Of a stretch of DNA of 64,000 bases, positions 11,888 to 23,301 are shown piece by piece. The stretch is from the NCBI GenBank assembly GCA_002794785.1, contig NBBA01000013.1, positions 186,001-250,000 of the forward strand, written 5' to 3'. The position numbers and the translations under genes were made by a program. The stretch's first letter is position 1. Every line of letters begins with the position of its first letter. Under the pieces are notes generated by a model, which did no database searches, had not been told where the DNA came from, and saw only the letters and a program-made list of their open reading frames with translations. The stretch comes from Coniferiporia sulphurascens (lineage: Eukaryota; Basidiomycota; Agaricomycetes; Hymenochaetales; Hymenochaetaceae).

Positions 11888-14800
11888 ATGACTGTTCCAG
11901 GCTTTCTTATCCAAAATCTCGGACTAGTATCATTGCTTCTCGGATCTCTCTCGCCGTCGTATCTACTTCCATTCGCTGGCGCAACAGAAGCCATAAACTA
12001 TCCGGAGCAGTCCTTCATGGCTCTCGACTCGGTTCCTGATTTACCACAATGGCAGATCTCCCTCTCCAAGGATTGGGACGTACGTACCTGCATGCAGGAC
12101 CTATTTTTGATCGAAGAAGAACCAGACGTGATATCCCTGATATCTAGGCTCTCGGTCCCTTTCCCATTCATGCTAGAGAACAACATCTACTCAATCCGGG
12201 GTTTCCTTTAAATCGTACGAACGGTCGAGCTGTTCGTCTGAGGCACCCTTGTGAACTCATCAATATTTCCGTCAGTGACGGCTCCGTATGAGCATAAACC
12301 AAACCAAACATGGACTTCACCGTACGCTGACAACGCTCGGGTAACGTGGTCGAAAGCGCACCTTGACGCCGAGAGGGGCCTCGCTGTGTCGTATCCCGAC
12401 ATTAGGTAATTATCTATTAAAAGATAAGAACAAGAAGGCAGCATTTAACATCGTTATAAGATGGTCTTACCTTCGTGCAACAGATGGATGGGCGGCCCTT
12501 CAACACCATTCAATCTTGCACACGACTTTAACTGTTACTCCTCTGCGGAAGGGATCTTGGGATCCCCCGCCTAAATTGCTTGTTAGACTGAAGCAAGGCT
12601 CCTTCTTTACAGTCTTACCCAGGGTGGTGCACGAACCCTTCGTCCCTCAATGGCACGTCGGAAATATATACGGTTTACTACGGGACCCGCCCAACGTGGT
12701 TGAACTCCCCGGCACGGTGAGCAACGTTAATTCAACAACGTTCGACTTCTTCGTCAGTGGGGACTATGAGGTTTGCCCGTTTAATTCCTATTTTTATACT
12801 GTGTAATGATGTGATATGGCTCGTAGATAAGGCTGTTTGGAGATCCCCGAGACTATGGCGAGGAAAAGCCGACACTCAGACTTAACATTTCGGTCAGTGC
12901 AGAAGAGAAGCGCCAGGCCGTTGTTCGACAACAATCGCATGACGTCGTATGTGATTTCGTTGGCGGTTACGCCTTCGGCGATGCACTAGGTGTTGGTCTG
13001 AGCAGTATTGATGGCTGGTGGATTGTTGAAAATATCCAGCTCCAGAGTACTTTTCCAAATGTGAGATATTACTTCATGAACCTAGTTGTAGCGATAATTC
13101 TAACGCAGTCCATAAGGTGTTGTCACTATCGATTCGTAACAAGCAGACGCTTGCACCGTCACAGACCCGAATAGTCCCGATCTCAATTGAACAAACTGCA
13201 CCTTTTTTGGGGAACGGAATTTCGTTTACGCTTATTTTATCGGAATATGACCCATTTTCCAATATGCCCCGGTCCAGGGCAACAGTTCCGGTCACTCTAA
13301 CTTGGAAAAATATCCCGACTTGGACCGCATCGACGTCCGAAGTCATCCGTGCGACATTCTTCTTCGCGACGTCACACCCGACTATTTTTCTTGCAAAACC
13401 CCCGGTGTTTCCCAACTCCGATGGTCTCGCGGTACCTATCCTTGCGCTGCGTAAGTAGATGCAACCTATAGGTGTCTGGCTTTCTTTGAACACAAAAACC
13501 CCAAATCGGAGTATAGATGGAGCAGGCGTTGATATCAGCACTATGCCGTTTTGGGCGGCCGACATAGATCGCCAGAAGCACAACTGGGTTATCATGCCCG
13601 CTGGGCGAACAGAGTGGGTGAGTCTTCACACTTTCTTCCATATTTCCACTAGCCTGACTCGTCACATTAGGGTCTTGATTGGCATGGCGTGAGCGCATCT
13701 GAGGCGTGGGCCTCAGTCCATGCACTCAGCTCAATCCTCCAACTTCGTTGGACGGAGTGGACATTCCCGCCCACAGCCGAGGTTGTCCTTCTCGGTCACT
13801 CGAATGGTGGACAGGGCGTTTGGCATCTCACTTCACATTATTCAGACCGCGTACGTGCGACGATGGCAGCCGCAGGGTATCTTAACGCGCAGTCTTACGT
13901 CCCATTAACGCTCTCGCGTGGGGCGCGCTTTGCGGACCCGGCGTTGCGCGCCGTACTGGAATCTGCACTAACCCATGATAATAACGAGCTCTTCCTGACT
14001 TCGGGAAAAGTACCTATCCTCGCTATACACGGGTATGTTAAGGTCAGACCTTTATCTTGTTATTATCTGAATGACTATTTTTACCGCAGCGGAAATGACA
14101 CCAATGTGCCTTCATGGCATTCGAGAGAATATGTTGATGTCATACGTTCATGGAATAAAGATGCTAACATATCGTACGTTCCTCATCCAGGTCCAGTAAC
14201 CAACGGTTGCTCATAACATTTCGGTCTACAGATTCCACGAAGACGAAGGGAAGCCACATTATTATCCCGGGATCTTTCAAAGCGCGCACGTCAAGAAATT
14301 TCTCGAAAGGGTACTGGATCCAGAATTCGTGTCTGATGTATCGCCAAATCATTTTATGTTGACTGTTGTTGATCCTGCGCACTCCGGTTCTTCGTACGGT
14401 TGGAAAATTGACGCGCTTATTACTCCCGGAAGGTCCATTTTTCTTTTACTTTATCCCCTTCATTCCAGGGTCTAAGTCAGGTCTTTTTATGTGCTTACAC
14501 AGGATCTCCCGATTGTATGTGGAAATTCGCAGTGATGCGACCCATATCCGGACGACGAACGTCCGTGAATTTTCGTTGGACTCTCATGCGGTTGGTCTAG
14601 GCAAAGACTTCATCTTGGACGGAGAATTGCAGAAGTTTGTGCCTGAAAGCACTCACCGAGTATTCCATAGGTCCGACACTGGCTTTTGGACCGTAAGAAT
14701 TCCCTTGATCATTAATCCTGCCGTATCCTGAATCTTTTCTCAAGCGTGAACTATCCACGGTTTCAACACTGGCGTGCTCTCCCCCAGGAAGAGTCCAAAA

Positions 14801-15457
14801 TATTTTTGATACACCCGCACCTCTGACGATTATCATACCCTCAATCGCCAGCGCTCACCCTAAGGCGCTTTCGGCAGCCCTTCGTATAGCGCACTCCCTT
14901 GACGTGTATCTGAAGCTCGACGCAGAGATTATTCTAGACACAGTCGCATTATCCCGACGAAAAACAGCAGAAACGGACACACAGACTCTTGGAATGGAAG
15001 GAAACCTGATCATTATTGGTGGCGTAGAGAACACGTTCTCCCGGATGCTCCTCCAGGTTGGATCGTCTGTTCGTATGACAGAATTCGGGCTGGATCAGGA
15101 CGGCAATTGGTTATTCCGTGGTAAACCTCTGCCTCGCACGGATGACGGTAGTCTGGGGATAGTATTTACACATCCACATCCAGAGGGCGGAGACAAAGCG
15201 GCCGTCTTTCTCGCGGGAACGGATCCAGCCGGGCTCGAACGTGCTCTTCGTCTCTTCCCAATACGGACCGGTATTGCCGTGCCGGACTGGATAATCATTG
15301 GCAGCGCAGCAGAGAGCCTTGGAATTGGCGGGATAGCAGGTGCAGGGTGAGTGTTTAATTTTCATCGGTTTCAACGTTATTCGCCCGTACTCAAACTTAC
15401 AATAGGGTTTGGGATGGTTCGTGGAAATGGAACGAAGCGATGTCATGGCTCTCGTGA
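11888..15457 (+). CDS. Secreted prolyl-oligopeptidase-like (S9) alpha/beta hydrolase
   Basis: Large fungal serine hydrolase with a C-terminal alpha/beta-hydrolase domain. The first exon has a hydrophobic N-terminus resembling a signal peptide (LGLVSLLLGSL). Later exons, when spliced, read REQHLLNPGFPLN-LTAPYEHKPNQTW, then DIRWSYLRATDGWAALQHH. The catalytic region shows LALHGAGVD, the nucleophile elbow GHSNGGQGVWHL, a likely acid in GGNDTNVPSW and a likely base in FHEDEGKPHYYPG. A C-terminal domain follows (GRVQNIFDTPAPLTIIIPS to VWDGSWKWNEAMSWLS). At least ten introns; all exon joins I tested keep frame. The open frame begins at a GTG at 11882, but the ATG at 11888 is the more plausible start. 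The substrate is unknown; a peptidase or esterase role is inferred from the fold only. Confidence 0.75.
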
Positions 15458-16769
15458 AAGCTTAAACAAGTGCATCAATTAAGTTATTAGAAGGAGTAAA
15501 TTTCGTTCAAATCGAAATCGAACGTGCGGAATGAACTAGCCGGATTGGAATTACTGCTCCTTTTTCTTTTCTTTTCAAAGATAAGACTCTCAGCTCACAC
15601 GAAAAACCCAAATATCAGAAGCAAGCAGGAATTTACATGTACAGTACATGTACATAAGCCATTCCGTCCCGGAAAAGAAAGTACTATCTTAGACATTTAT
15701 GCGGTGCCCCTTGATGCTACAAGTTTGCCAGACAGTGCAACGGTAACACGACATCGCTCCATCAAAGCTAGCATCTGTTCGGACCCGACTCAAACTTGCT
15801 ACGAACGCCCAATATATGAATCTTTCCTTAGGGATCGACCCCACTAGAGGGCCGTGCATATTACGCGAACAATGAAAGACCTCCGTGAAATTTCCTTCTT
15901 ACGAAGAGTGACACGTAAAGACACCGCAAGTCAATTTCGGGAGGTACTTTATCTTTGGCTTGAGACCGTCTGTCGGGTCTAGTTTGCACTACTAGTACCC
16001 ATTCTCCTCGGGCTCCGGCTCAGGGGTTTCTAGAAGGCATTGCCGATGAGCAAACCTCAGCGTATTGAAAGACTTAAGTCCTTGATGTCCGCTAGTGCCT
16101 GAGCAGAAATCCATCGCGAGCATATACTAGTAATTGTACCTAAATATTTGTACCTGACTATTTGTAAAGCGAGCACAGATGCGTGAACAAGTCCCAGATT
16201 ATATGCCTCGAGAGACGCTGTGAATTAGAATTATTCGAGCACAACACTAGTAGGGGGGGAGGGGGCTTGTTGAGCCCATATGAACGTGATGCTTTCAACA
16301 GATTCAAATATCTCATGTTCAAGATTCATCGAGAGCAATCAAAGATAAACTTTCGAGATCCCCAAAATACACCACGTCAACAAGGGACAACAAACTCACT
16401 CCAAAATGGACCAACGGCCCAGCCACATACACCTCGACACAACAAATCAACGACAAAAGGCACGCTCAAACCGAAACGCATTTATGGTACGGCTACAACA
16501 CTCGGAACGTAAGAGAAAAAATAAATTACCCTCTAAATTGCTCATACCACCCGCTGACCGAGACCCACCAAAAAAGAAACCAACAGTTTGACTCCCATTA
16601 CCAATCTTCTCAAAAGATTACTCACCCATTATATGAGTAATCCCACATCGGGGACGCAGATAGCATATAGAAGCAACCATCTCGTCTTCAGTAAGTTCAA
16701 CCTTACAGATTCCGCTGAACAGCAGCCAGTCTTCCCCAGACCTTCGACCTCCATCCTTCAAACCTCATC
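15458..16769. other. 1.3 kb gene-poor interval
   Basis: Between the hydrolase and the old yellow enzyme. It contains short frames, such as one at 15524-15847 and Lys/Arg/Asn-rich ones at 16183-16591, with no recognised domain. The A/C-rich composition near 16370-16600 differs from neighbouring genes and may be decayed repeat or long 5' leader. A small palindromic motif (ATGTACAGTACATGTACAT) lies near 15636. Confidence 0.5.
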
Positions 16770-18245
16770 ATGTCTATAGCCAACACCCGCGCACTAGGTG
16801 TACCCTACTACACTCCTGCGCAGGTTCCGCCGGCAGGGACAGCCCTAAAGACCCAACCCGATAATAAGAGCATCCCTAAAATCTTCCGGCCTATCAAAAT
16901 TCGCGGAGTAGAGTTCCACAACCGCATTTTCGTAGGCACCGACGCTCTTATGATCGTCCGCAAATATCATGCTGAGTTTCATCCCAATACCAATAGGTTT
17001 CCCCTATGGCCCAATACTCCGCAGAAAATGGCCGGTTGACCGCATGGCATATGGCACACTGTAAATATTTATTCAAATTAAGATTGCCTGCCAGGTTGAT
17101 CGACACCTCGAGTAGTAGGAGGCATATTCATGCGCGGCCCCGGCCTAACCTTCATCGAAGCCACCGCAGTGACCGCAAACGGCCGCGACACGCCAGAAGA
17201 CACAGGTCTCTGGTCGGACGAGCAGATCCAGCCTATACGCGAGCTCGCTGACTTCGCACATTCCCAAGGGACAAAAATCGGCATCCAGCTTGCGCACGCG
17301 GGGCGTAAGGCCTCAGTAGTCGCGCTGTGGCTGCACAGCGGCACGACGGCTGCCGTCGAGCATGGCGGATGGCCTGATGACGTCTGGGCGCCCTCGGCAA
17401 TTCGATACAACGACAGCTTCCCTGTGCCTAAAGAACTGACAAAGGAGGGGATCGCAGAAGTGGTCCATGCGTTCGCAGAGGCAGCGAAAAGGGCGGTAAA
17501 GGCTGGAATAGACGTCATCGAAATCCACGGCGCACATGGATTCCTGATACACTCATTCCTGAGTCCCGTCACGAATAAGAGGACGGATGAATATGGCGGA
17601 CCCTTCGAAAACAGGATAAGATTGCTTTTAGAGATAATCACGGCGACGCGGGCCGTTATCCCAAGCGATATGCCGCTTTTCCTTCGGTTCGTAGCTCACA
17701 ATATTTTCTTCAGGAAAATATTGACTGAGTTAATGTGACGCTGCAGAGTCTCTGCAACAGACTGGCTGGAAGAGTCCCTGCCCAACCAACCCTCGTGGAC
17801 TCTTGACGAAACGACTCGCCTCGCTGGCCTCCTCGTGGAGAACGGTGTCGATCTCTTAGACGTTTCGTCCGCGGGCCTACACCCCGCACAACGTATCGTA
17901 GCTGGAACAGTTGGCCTCTTCGCGTACCAAGCACACTTCTCGGGTGCAATTAAGAAAGCACACGGGCTCGACACAGCGTCTAAGCTCCTTTTGGGCGCTG
18001 TCGGAGAGCTCAACACAGGATCGATCGCAGAGGAAGTACTTGAGCGCGACATGGCCGACGTTGTTTTTGTCGGGAGGCAGTTCCAGAAGGATCCGGCCAC
18101 GGTGCTGACGTTTGCTGAGCAGCTGGGCGTGAGGATTAAGATTGCCAACCAAATTGAATGGGCACTCGAGCTCGGCACCAGTGGAAGGGGGAGACGCAGG
18201 GTGTTGGAAGCAGCGGATAATAAGAAGGGGGGAAAAGACAACTAG
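16770..18245 (+). CDS. NADH:flavin oxidoreductase / old yellow enzyme, YqjM-like
   Basis: FMN-dependent ene-reductase of the bacterial-type (YqjM) class, which reduces activated C=C bonds using NAD(P)H. Four exons. The first ends RGVEFHNRIF; a short exon reads VSPMAQYSAENGRLTAWHMA; splicing then gives HLGGIFMRGPG and continues through IQLAHAGRK and IEIHGAHGFLIHSF. The family signature NKRTDEYGGPFENR follows, then (donor GTTCGT) LFLRVSATDW and the C-terminal phosphate-binding block VFVGRQFQKDP. The His pair in HGAH is kept. The Cys normal in the SPMCxYS motif of this class is Ala here. The start at 16770 is the only ATG ahead of the conserved region. No cofactor-transport or pathway partner is adjacent. 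Confidence 0.9.
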
Positions 18246-18441
18246 CGATGATGTGTCGATGGGGGATAACAATAGAAGGACTTAGACATTAGTGTGCGAC
18301 TGGTTTCCAAGACCGAGCCAACGGACTGGATTATTCTGATAAACATTCTATTAACTACTAATCAGCTGAAGAAAAGCAAAATAGAGACTATAAAATAAAA
18401 TAAAATCAACACTTACACAAAATACGGCATTTAGCTCAGCC

Positions 18442-20879
18442 CTATCGCACCCACACCTCCGCCACGACACCCCATTCGCCGAGTATGCGTGCTTCAGACG
18501 GCTGAACATCACCGTGAGTGTACAGTGTAGCTTCATCCCCGTCGTCCTGTGCGTCCTTCACACCCTCTTCGTCTGGAAGCACCTTTTCTCGATCTTCAAT
18601 GAGTAGCACGCGCAGGCCCCCAACGCGGGCAAAGCCACGCGCCCTAGGTACGTAGGAAAGCAAAAACTCTACGTTCTCTTCACCCCGTTCAGGCTGCACA
18701 GCAGCCACAGCCATGTCTGTCTTCGGCGCCGCCAAAGAAACGGGCGGAAGGAACACAGCAGACATGCCTGCGAACGACACGCGCCCCATTCCCTTACCAG
18801 CTTCAGCACCACTCTGTTCCGACAGCGCAGAATACGGCAAGGGAAGCCGAACCGCACCGATCCCCTCAGGACCATCCCTATCCCCAAACGCCTCCCCATC
18901 ACTCCCGCCCTCATCCTGCAGCCCGAGCGCCTCGCTCAGCGCGACGCGTCTCAGGCGCTCCTCCAGTCCGCTGACGCCGACGTTGTCCATGCCAACACCT
19001 CGTGCTACCATCGACGAAGGCGACATCACTGCGCTTCCGCTTCCCGATGTAGCCGGTCCTTGCCCCTCCGCAGACACCGGTGGCGGAGACAGAACGCGAC
19101 GCGGAGTAAGGACGTCAATAGAGCCCGCACGGCTTTGGGGGGAGCGGGCACCCGGCGTCGATGCGATAGTATCAAAAGACATCGTCGTACTCGTACGCTT
19201 CTTTAGAGTGTGTGTCGCTATCGGTCCAGAGATAGGTTTAGATCCAGGAGCAGACACCGGCGGTCTGGGGAAAGTGTGCTGAACTACAAGCCTGAGTACA
19301 CGCGCTTTTCGCAGCGTCTGGTGCTCGAGTAAGCCAGAACCACTGTGCGGCAGAGTCGCAGAAACAGCCAGGGAAAAGCGGAGCGTGAAAGGCTTCTCAA
19401 TCCACACAGTGGCGTCCGTCGGCCCTTCAAGGAGCACAAGATCTACTTCGACGTCTGCACGAGGGGGTGGCTGAGTGAGGAGGGAGGGAACTGGCGGAGC
19501 AACACCGGGCGACTGCGGGCGCGCCGGCGGGGCAGGGGTGGTCGCGCGTTTCATTGGAGATCCTGGGCGCTGAGGAGGGGGCGTCGCAACGCGTTGCTGT
19601 TGCTGCTGCTGCTGCTGCGCTTGCTGCTGAAGAGACGGAGACCGCGGACGAGGCGAACCAGGCAAAGCCGATTTCTGCAGGTACGAAGGCAGCGCCGATA
19701 CAGGGGCAACGCTAGCCGACGGTGAGGCGGGGAGCGGGATACGACGCGAGAGTACCTGAACAATCTGTAAGCACTATAATCACCACTGGCAAAAGTACAG
19801 ACCCACCGAAGTCAGAAGTCTCCCCGGCTCACCCATCGCAGACCTCCAAGAGATGTCCAATCGACCGAGCGGGATGACGGTGCCAGGTGCAGGCGGGACA
19901 GGGACGCTAGTTACGCTAGGTACGACCTTAGGAGTCATAATGTAGATAAACTGGCGCGTATCCTGGGCGGGGACGAGCGGCATGCTCTCTATCAAAGACC
20001 CTTTTATCCCATTCGTCTTGCCAATCGGCGATACACTCGTTAACTCTTCCGCAGAATTGACGTCTACCACATCCCACCCTTCCACCGCCTCAAGACGCAC
20101 CTTCTCGAAACACAGAGGGCCCTGCGTGAGGTTCTGAACGTGCACCTCCAGAAATACCTTATCCCGCTCGCTCCGAGACAGTAAGGCGGTAGGACTCCGC
20201 GGGACGTGTACTTTAGTCTTCACAGACAGCGGGTTCGTAACCTGCGCACATAAACCCAGCGATCAGCCACCAATTTCTTCATCGCACGCACACCCACACA
20301 CAGACTCACAGCAAACTTGTAAAACTTGCGAAACGTCTGCACGAACGGGTCGTCCGCGTTCTCCGCGCCGCTCGTCGCAGGGCGCATCCCAGGCGGCGTA
20401 CGGTACGTGACCGTACACGCAAGCACATGCTGGCCAAGCTCCTTAATCTCACTACTCACGACCATCTCGAGCGAGTCGCCCGCCAACAACGTATGCGCCT
20501 CGCCGCCCGCCTGCGCATGCACCTCCGCGAGGGAAACTTTGCTCGTGATCGTCTGCATCTCGACCTTGGCGCGAACAGCGTCAACAGGCACGCCAGCCTC
20601 GTTATTCACGGACAGTACACACGCGAACGTCTCGCCGAGCTGGATCGCGCCAAACGCGGCGGGGAGCATAAGCATCTGCCCTGCATGTGTTAGGTCGCGC
20701 AGCGTCTTCGGATGGCCCTGTAGTGGTTCGGCACCCTGTAGCGAGAGCGCGCTCAGCGTAGCGTGCTGCGAGAAGGAGGGCGAGCTCGAGAAGAAGGGTT
20801 GCCAGTGCGCTGCGAGCGAGGGGCGCGACACGCGCATCACCTTCAGCGTGAGGGGGTGCTGCCCGTCCAGGCTCGCCAT
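18442..20879 (-). CDS. TRAPPC13: TRAPP complex subunit 13 (DUF974)
   Basis: Subunit of the TRAPP tethering/Rab-GEF assembly at the Golgi. The N-terminus MASLDGQHPLTLKVMRVSRP and the immunoglobulin-like first domain (LGETFACVLSVNNE, GQHVLACTVTYRTP) are followed after one intron by NPLSVKTKVHVPRS. The second conserved domain has VFLEVHVQNLTQGPLCFEKV and LDISWRSAMGEPGRLLTS. A second intron precedes a long Pro/Gln/Ser-rich insert (about 18960-19660) and a terminal beta-sandwich segment. The low-complexity insert makes this protein longer than animal TRAPPC13. The gene lies in tandem with NUC1. Confidence 0.88.
19594..19630 (-). repeat. CAG tract (poly-Gln) in TRAPPC13 insert
   Basis: Near-pure CTG triplets on the plus strand encode about a dozen Gln in the disordered insert. 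It is the purest triplet run in the window and a probable length polymorphism. Confidence 0.85.
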
Positions 20880-21089
20880 TGTTGTCGGTGGGCAAAGCTT
20901 GGCTTTCGCGGTCGTCGAAGTCGTCGGTGAGACTTAAGAGATATCGAGGACACTGCGTAGCTGAGATCGCGTGACGAACGCGTCGCGTCGACTAAGCGCG
21001 ACTGACGAGTTTCGGAGTCCGACACAGGCTTGAATAAATATATGCGTGTTATTCAAAAAAATCTCTAATGACACCGTATATCTATGCTT

Positions 21090-22628
21090 TTATTTAGGCG
21101 CAGATATCGCCCTACGGTTAGGCGGCCTGACCTGCTTCTGCGCATCATCAAACCGGCGCACCACCACCTCGCACTTTGTCGTCCTACAGATATGCTTCGA
21201 CGACGCCTTGATCGCGTCCGAGAAGAGCGTCAACCCTGCAGCGCGTTCTACAGCCTCAACTAGAATCCACAACATCAACGTTAACAAAACAAAACAAACT
21301 GAAACACCCGAGCGAGCCAAGCTAAACGTATCTCACCAGGCACAGAGAAGCTCTCGAACGGCGTCTCGTCCGAGATCGCGGCGTTGGGCAAGACGAACGC
21401 ACCCGTCGAGATCTCGGGGACGTCAGGCGTCGAAGGCGAAGACGGGCGAGACGTCAGCACGACCTTCGCAAAATGCGTCGGGACGCCAATGTTCGGTGGC
21501 GAGCCGATAACTTCATGAGTCTATCCAAATAAGCACAGGTCAGAAGAAAAATTCCAATTCACTGCAAAACGATTCTAGTGATGCACTGACCACACGCCAC
21601 TTCCCATCCGGCTCCAGTTTCGGGAGGTAGAGTGGAATAGTGAAGACGAACACGTCCTGGAAGGTACCAGTTAGCCTCCGACACCACTCCTCCGTATACG
21701 CCCAGTAGTGCCGGTTAAAATCCACGCCCACTTGCGGCGCAATGTTCGTCAGCAAGAACGTCTCGTTCATCGCATCCTATAGGGCATCACATTCAGTTTC
21801 GGCCTCTTATCTACCCACATAGACACGACCTAAACTCAAAACCCACCTGCGAGGACTTGGCATCAGCAGCCGGCACCCTTCACCCAGCACGCAAATCCAT
21901 TTTCAATTCGCCAACGGAAAAATCCCAGAACCACCGCACTCACATATGTCCCCGATCATACCCACTTCTAAAATAATCCTGCAAACGCGCGCGGAACGGC
22001 AGCGGGATCGCCTCGTCCTCCGCGAACGCCGAGCGGCTGCGGTCGCCCTTCTCCTCGCTTCCCGACGCTGAAGTCGAAGCCTCGACCGCTGAGCGCCCGA
22101 GTGAGGAAAGCGTCAAGTGTTCCGCAGTCTACACGAGAATAGCAGCTGCACAGTTAGCCATAACAGTAATAACAACACGAAGACGAAGAGACGCGAATGT
22201 GAGGGAAGAACACACCCAGGCAGGGTGCCTCATACGCCGGTCATACGCCGTAACATACGCCTTTCGAACGAGAAAATCCGACACAGGCCCTACATTAACA
22301 CCAAAACCGACACCGACGTTATAATCAATACAAACCCAACCGCAACAGCCTACTCACCCGGGTTCCCATACTTCAGCACCTGCCCCGGCGCGCCCACGAG
22401 GTCCGGTCGTCCCCCTGTGCCAATTTGAAGCACCGGCGACGCCAACGGTGCCCTCACAGGCGCGAGCGCCGTACCCGGTGCTGCGCCAGTGCCAGCAGGG
22501 ACAGTATTAGCAGAAGGAGGCGCAGGTACCGCGCGTTTCTGCGAGAGGCCAACGGCTGCGACCGTGCCTCCACCCACAACGGCACCGATCGCGAAGCACG
22601 CGGCGTGCACGAACGACGCGCTAGGCAT
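21090..22628 (-). CDS. NUC1: Mitochondrial endonuclease G-type nuclease
   Basis: Sugar-nonspecific DNA/RNA endonuclease of the mitochondrial intermembrane space, linked to mtDNA turnover and fungal cell death. The start MPSASFVHAACFAIGAVVGG gives a hydrophobic N-terminal anchor, then an Ala/Pro-rich linker. The nuclease domain begins near VLKYGNPG. The catalytic DRGH motif is present as GYDRGHM, followed across an intron by VPAADAKSSQ and then NETFLLTNIAPQ, where the Asn provides the metal ligand. The C-terminal part includes WRVTHEVIGSPPNIGVPTHF. Seven or so short exons; all joins checked keep frame. One insert (about 22010-22110) is unusually rich in Ser/Glu and may be a surface loop. Confidence 0.92.
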
Positions 22629-23301
22629 CGAAATACAGACGAAGGAGAGCTCAGAATCACAGACCGAAAAGTATAGTCCCAAGAAAAGACACCGCAGCGG
22701 AGCCACAGCGGTGCAATAGGATTTTTGGTGTTTCAAAACACGTGATCCAAACGCGGGCCCGCCAAAAGAAATCCGTAGGTCCACGTTTATTTGGAAGCAA
22801 AAATCGAGTAAAGTTTTTTCTATTGTATGGTACTTGTGTAAGCGAGCAATGGGGAGAGGTCCTGTAGAGGAGAGGAGACAAAACAAAAAATCATAATTCG
22901 GATAGGTAAAGAAGTTAGTAATATTTTCTTGCATGGATTGTGCTTGTATATAGAAGCCAGGAAAAAAGCGCACAGGAGCGCGCATGCGTATAAGTCAGTC
23001 TGGCATTAGTCATGTGAACAGCGATGGGAACGAAAGGGGAGGAACGGGAGAAGAGGGGAGGACAAGGAGGTAGGCGAGCGACGACGCAGCATGCCGCATG
23101 CGGTGGATGTAGATGTGGATCGGATCGCACGACACGCACACACATAAAGCACAATTCCAAGAATATACCCTGAAAGAAAAGCGCAGGCGATATAAAACAT
23201 GCGAGTAGTTAAGTAATTTGCAAGAGTCAGCCAGCCAGTGACCTCCCGTTTTCTGCACACAAAATTGATTGCGGTGACTGCTACGCACTGGAGGGGTGCG
23301 A
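22629..23301. other. NUC1 promoter and PIN4-like 3' region
   Basis: Non-coding as far as I can see. Overlapping minus-strand frames are low-complexity and lack domains. Confidence 0.5.

Noticed and set aside
11888..18245. Possible secondary-metabolite cluster (hydrolase plus old yellow enzyme)
   Set aside because: No synthase, P450, transporter or regulator lies beside them; two adjacent enzymes are not enough.
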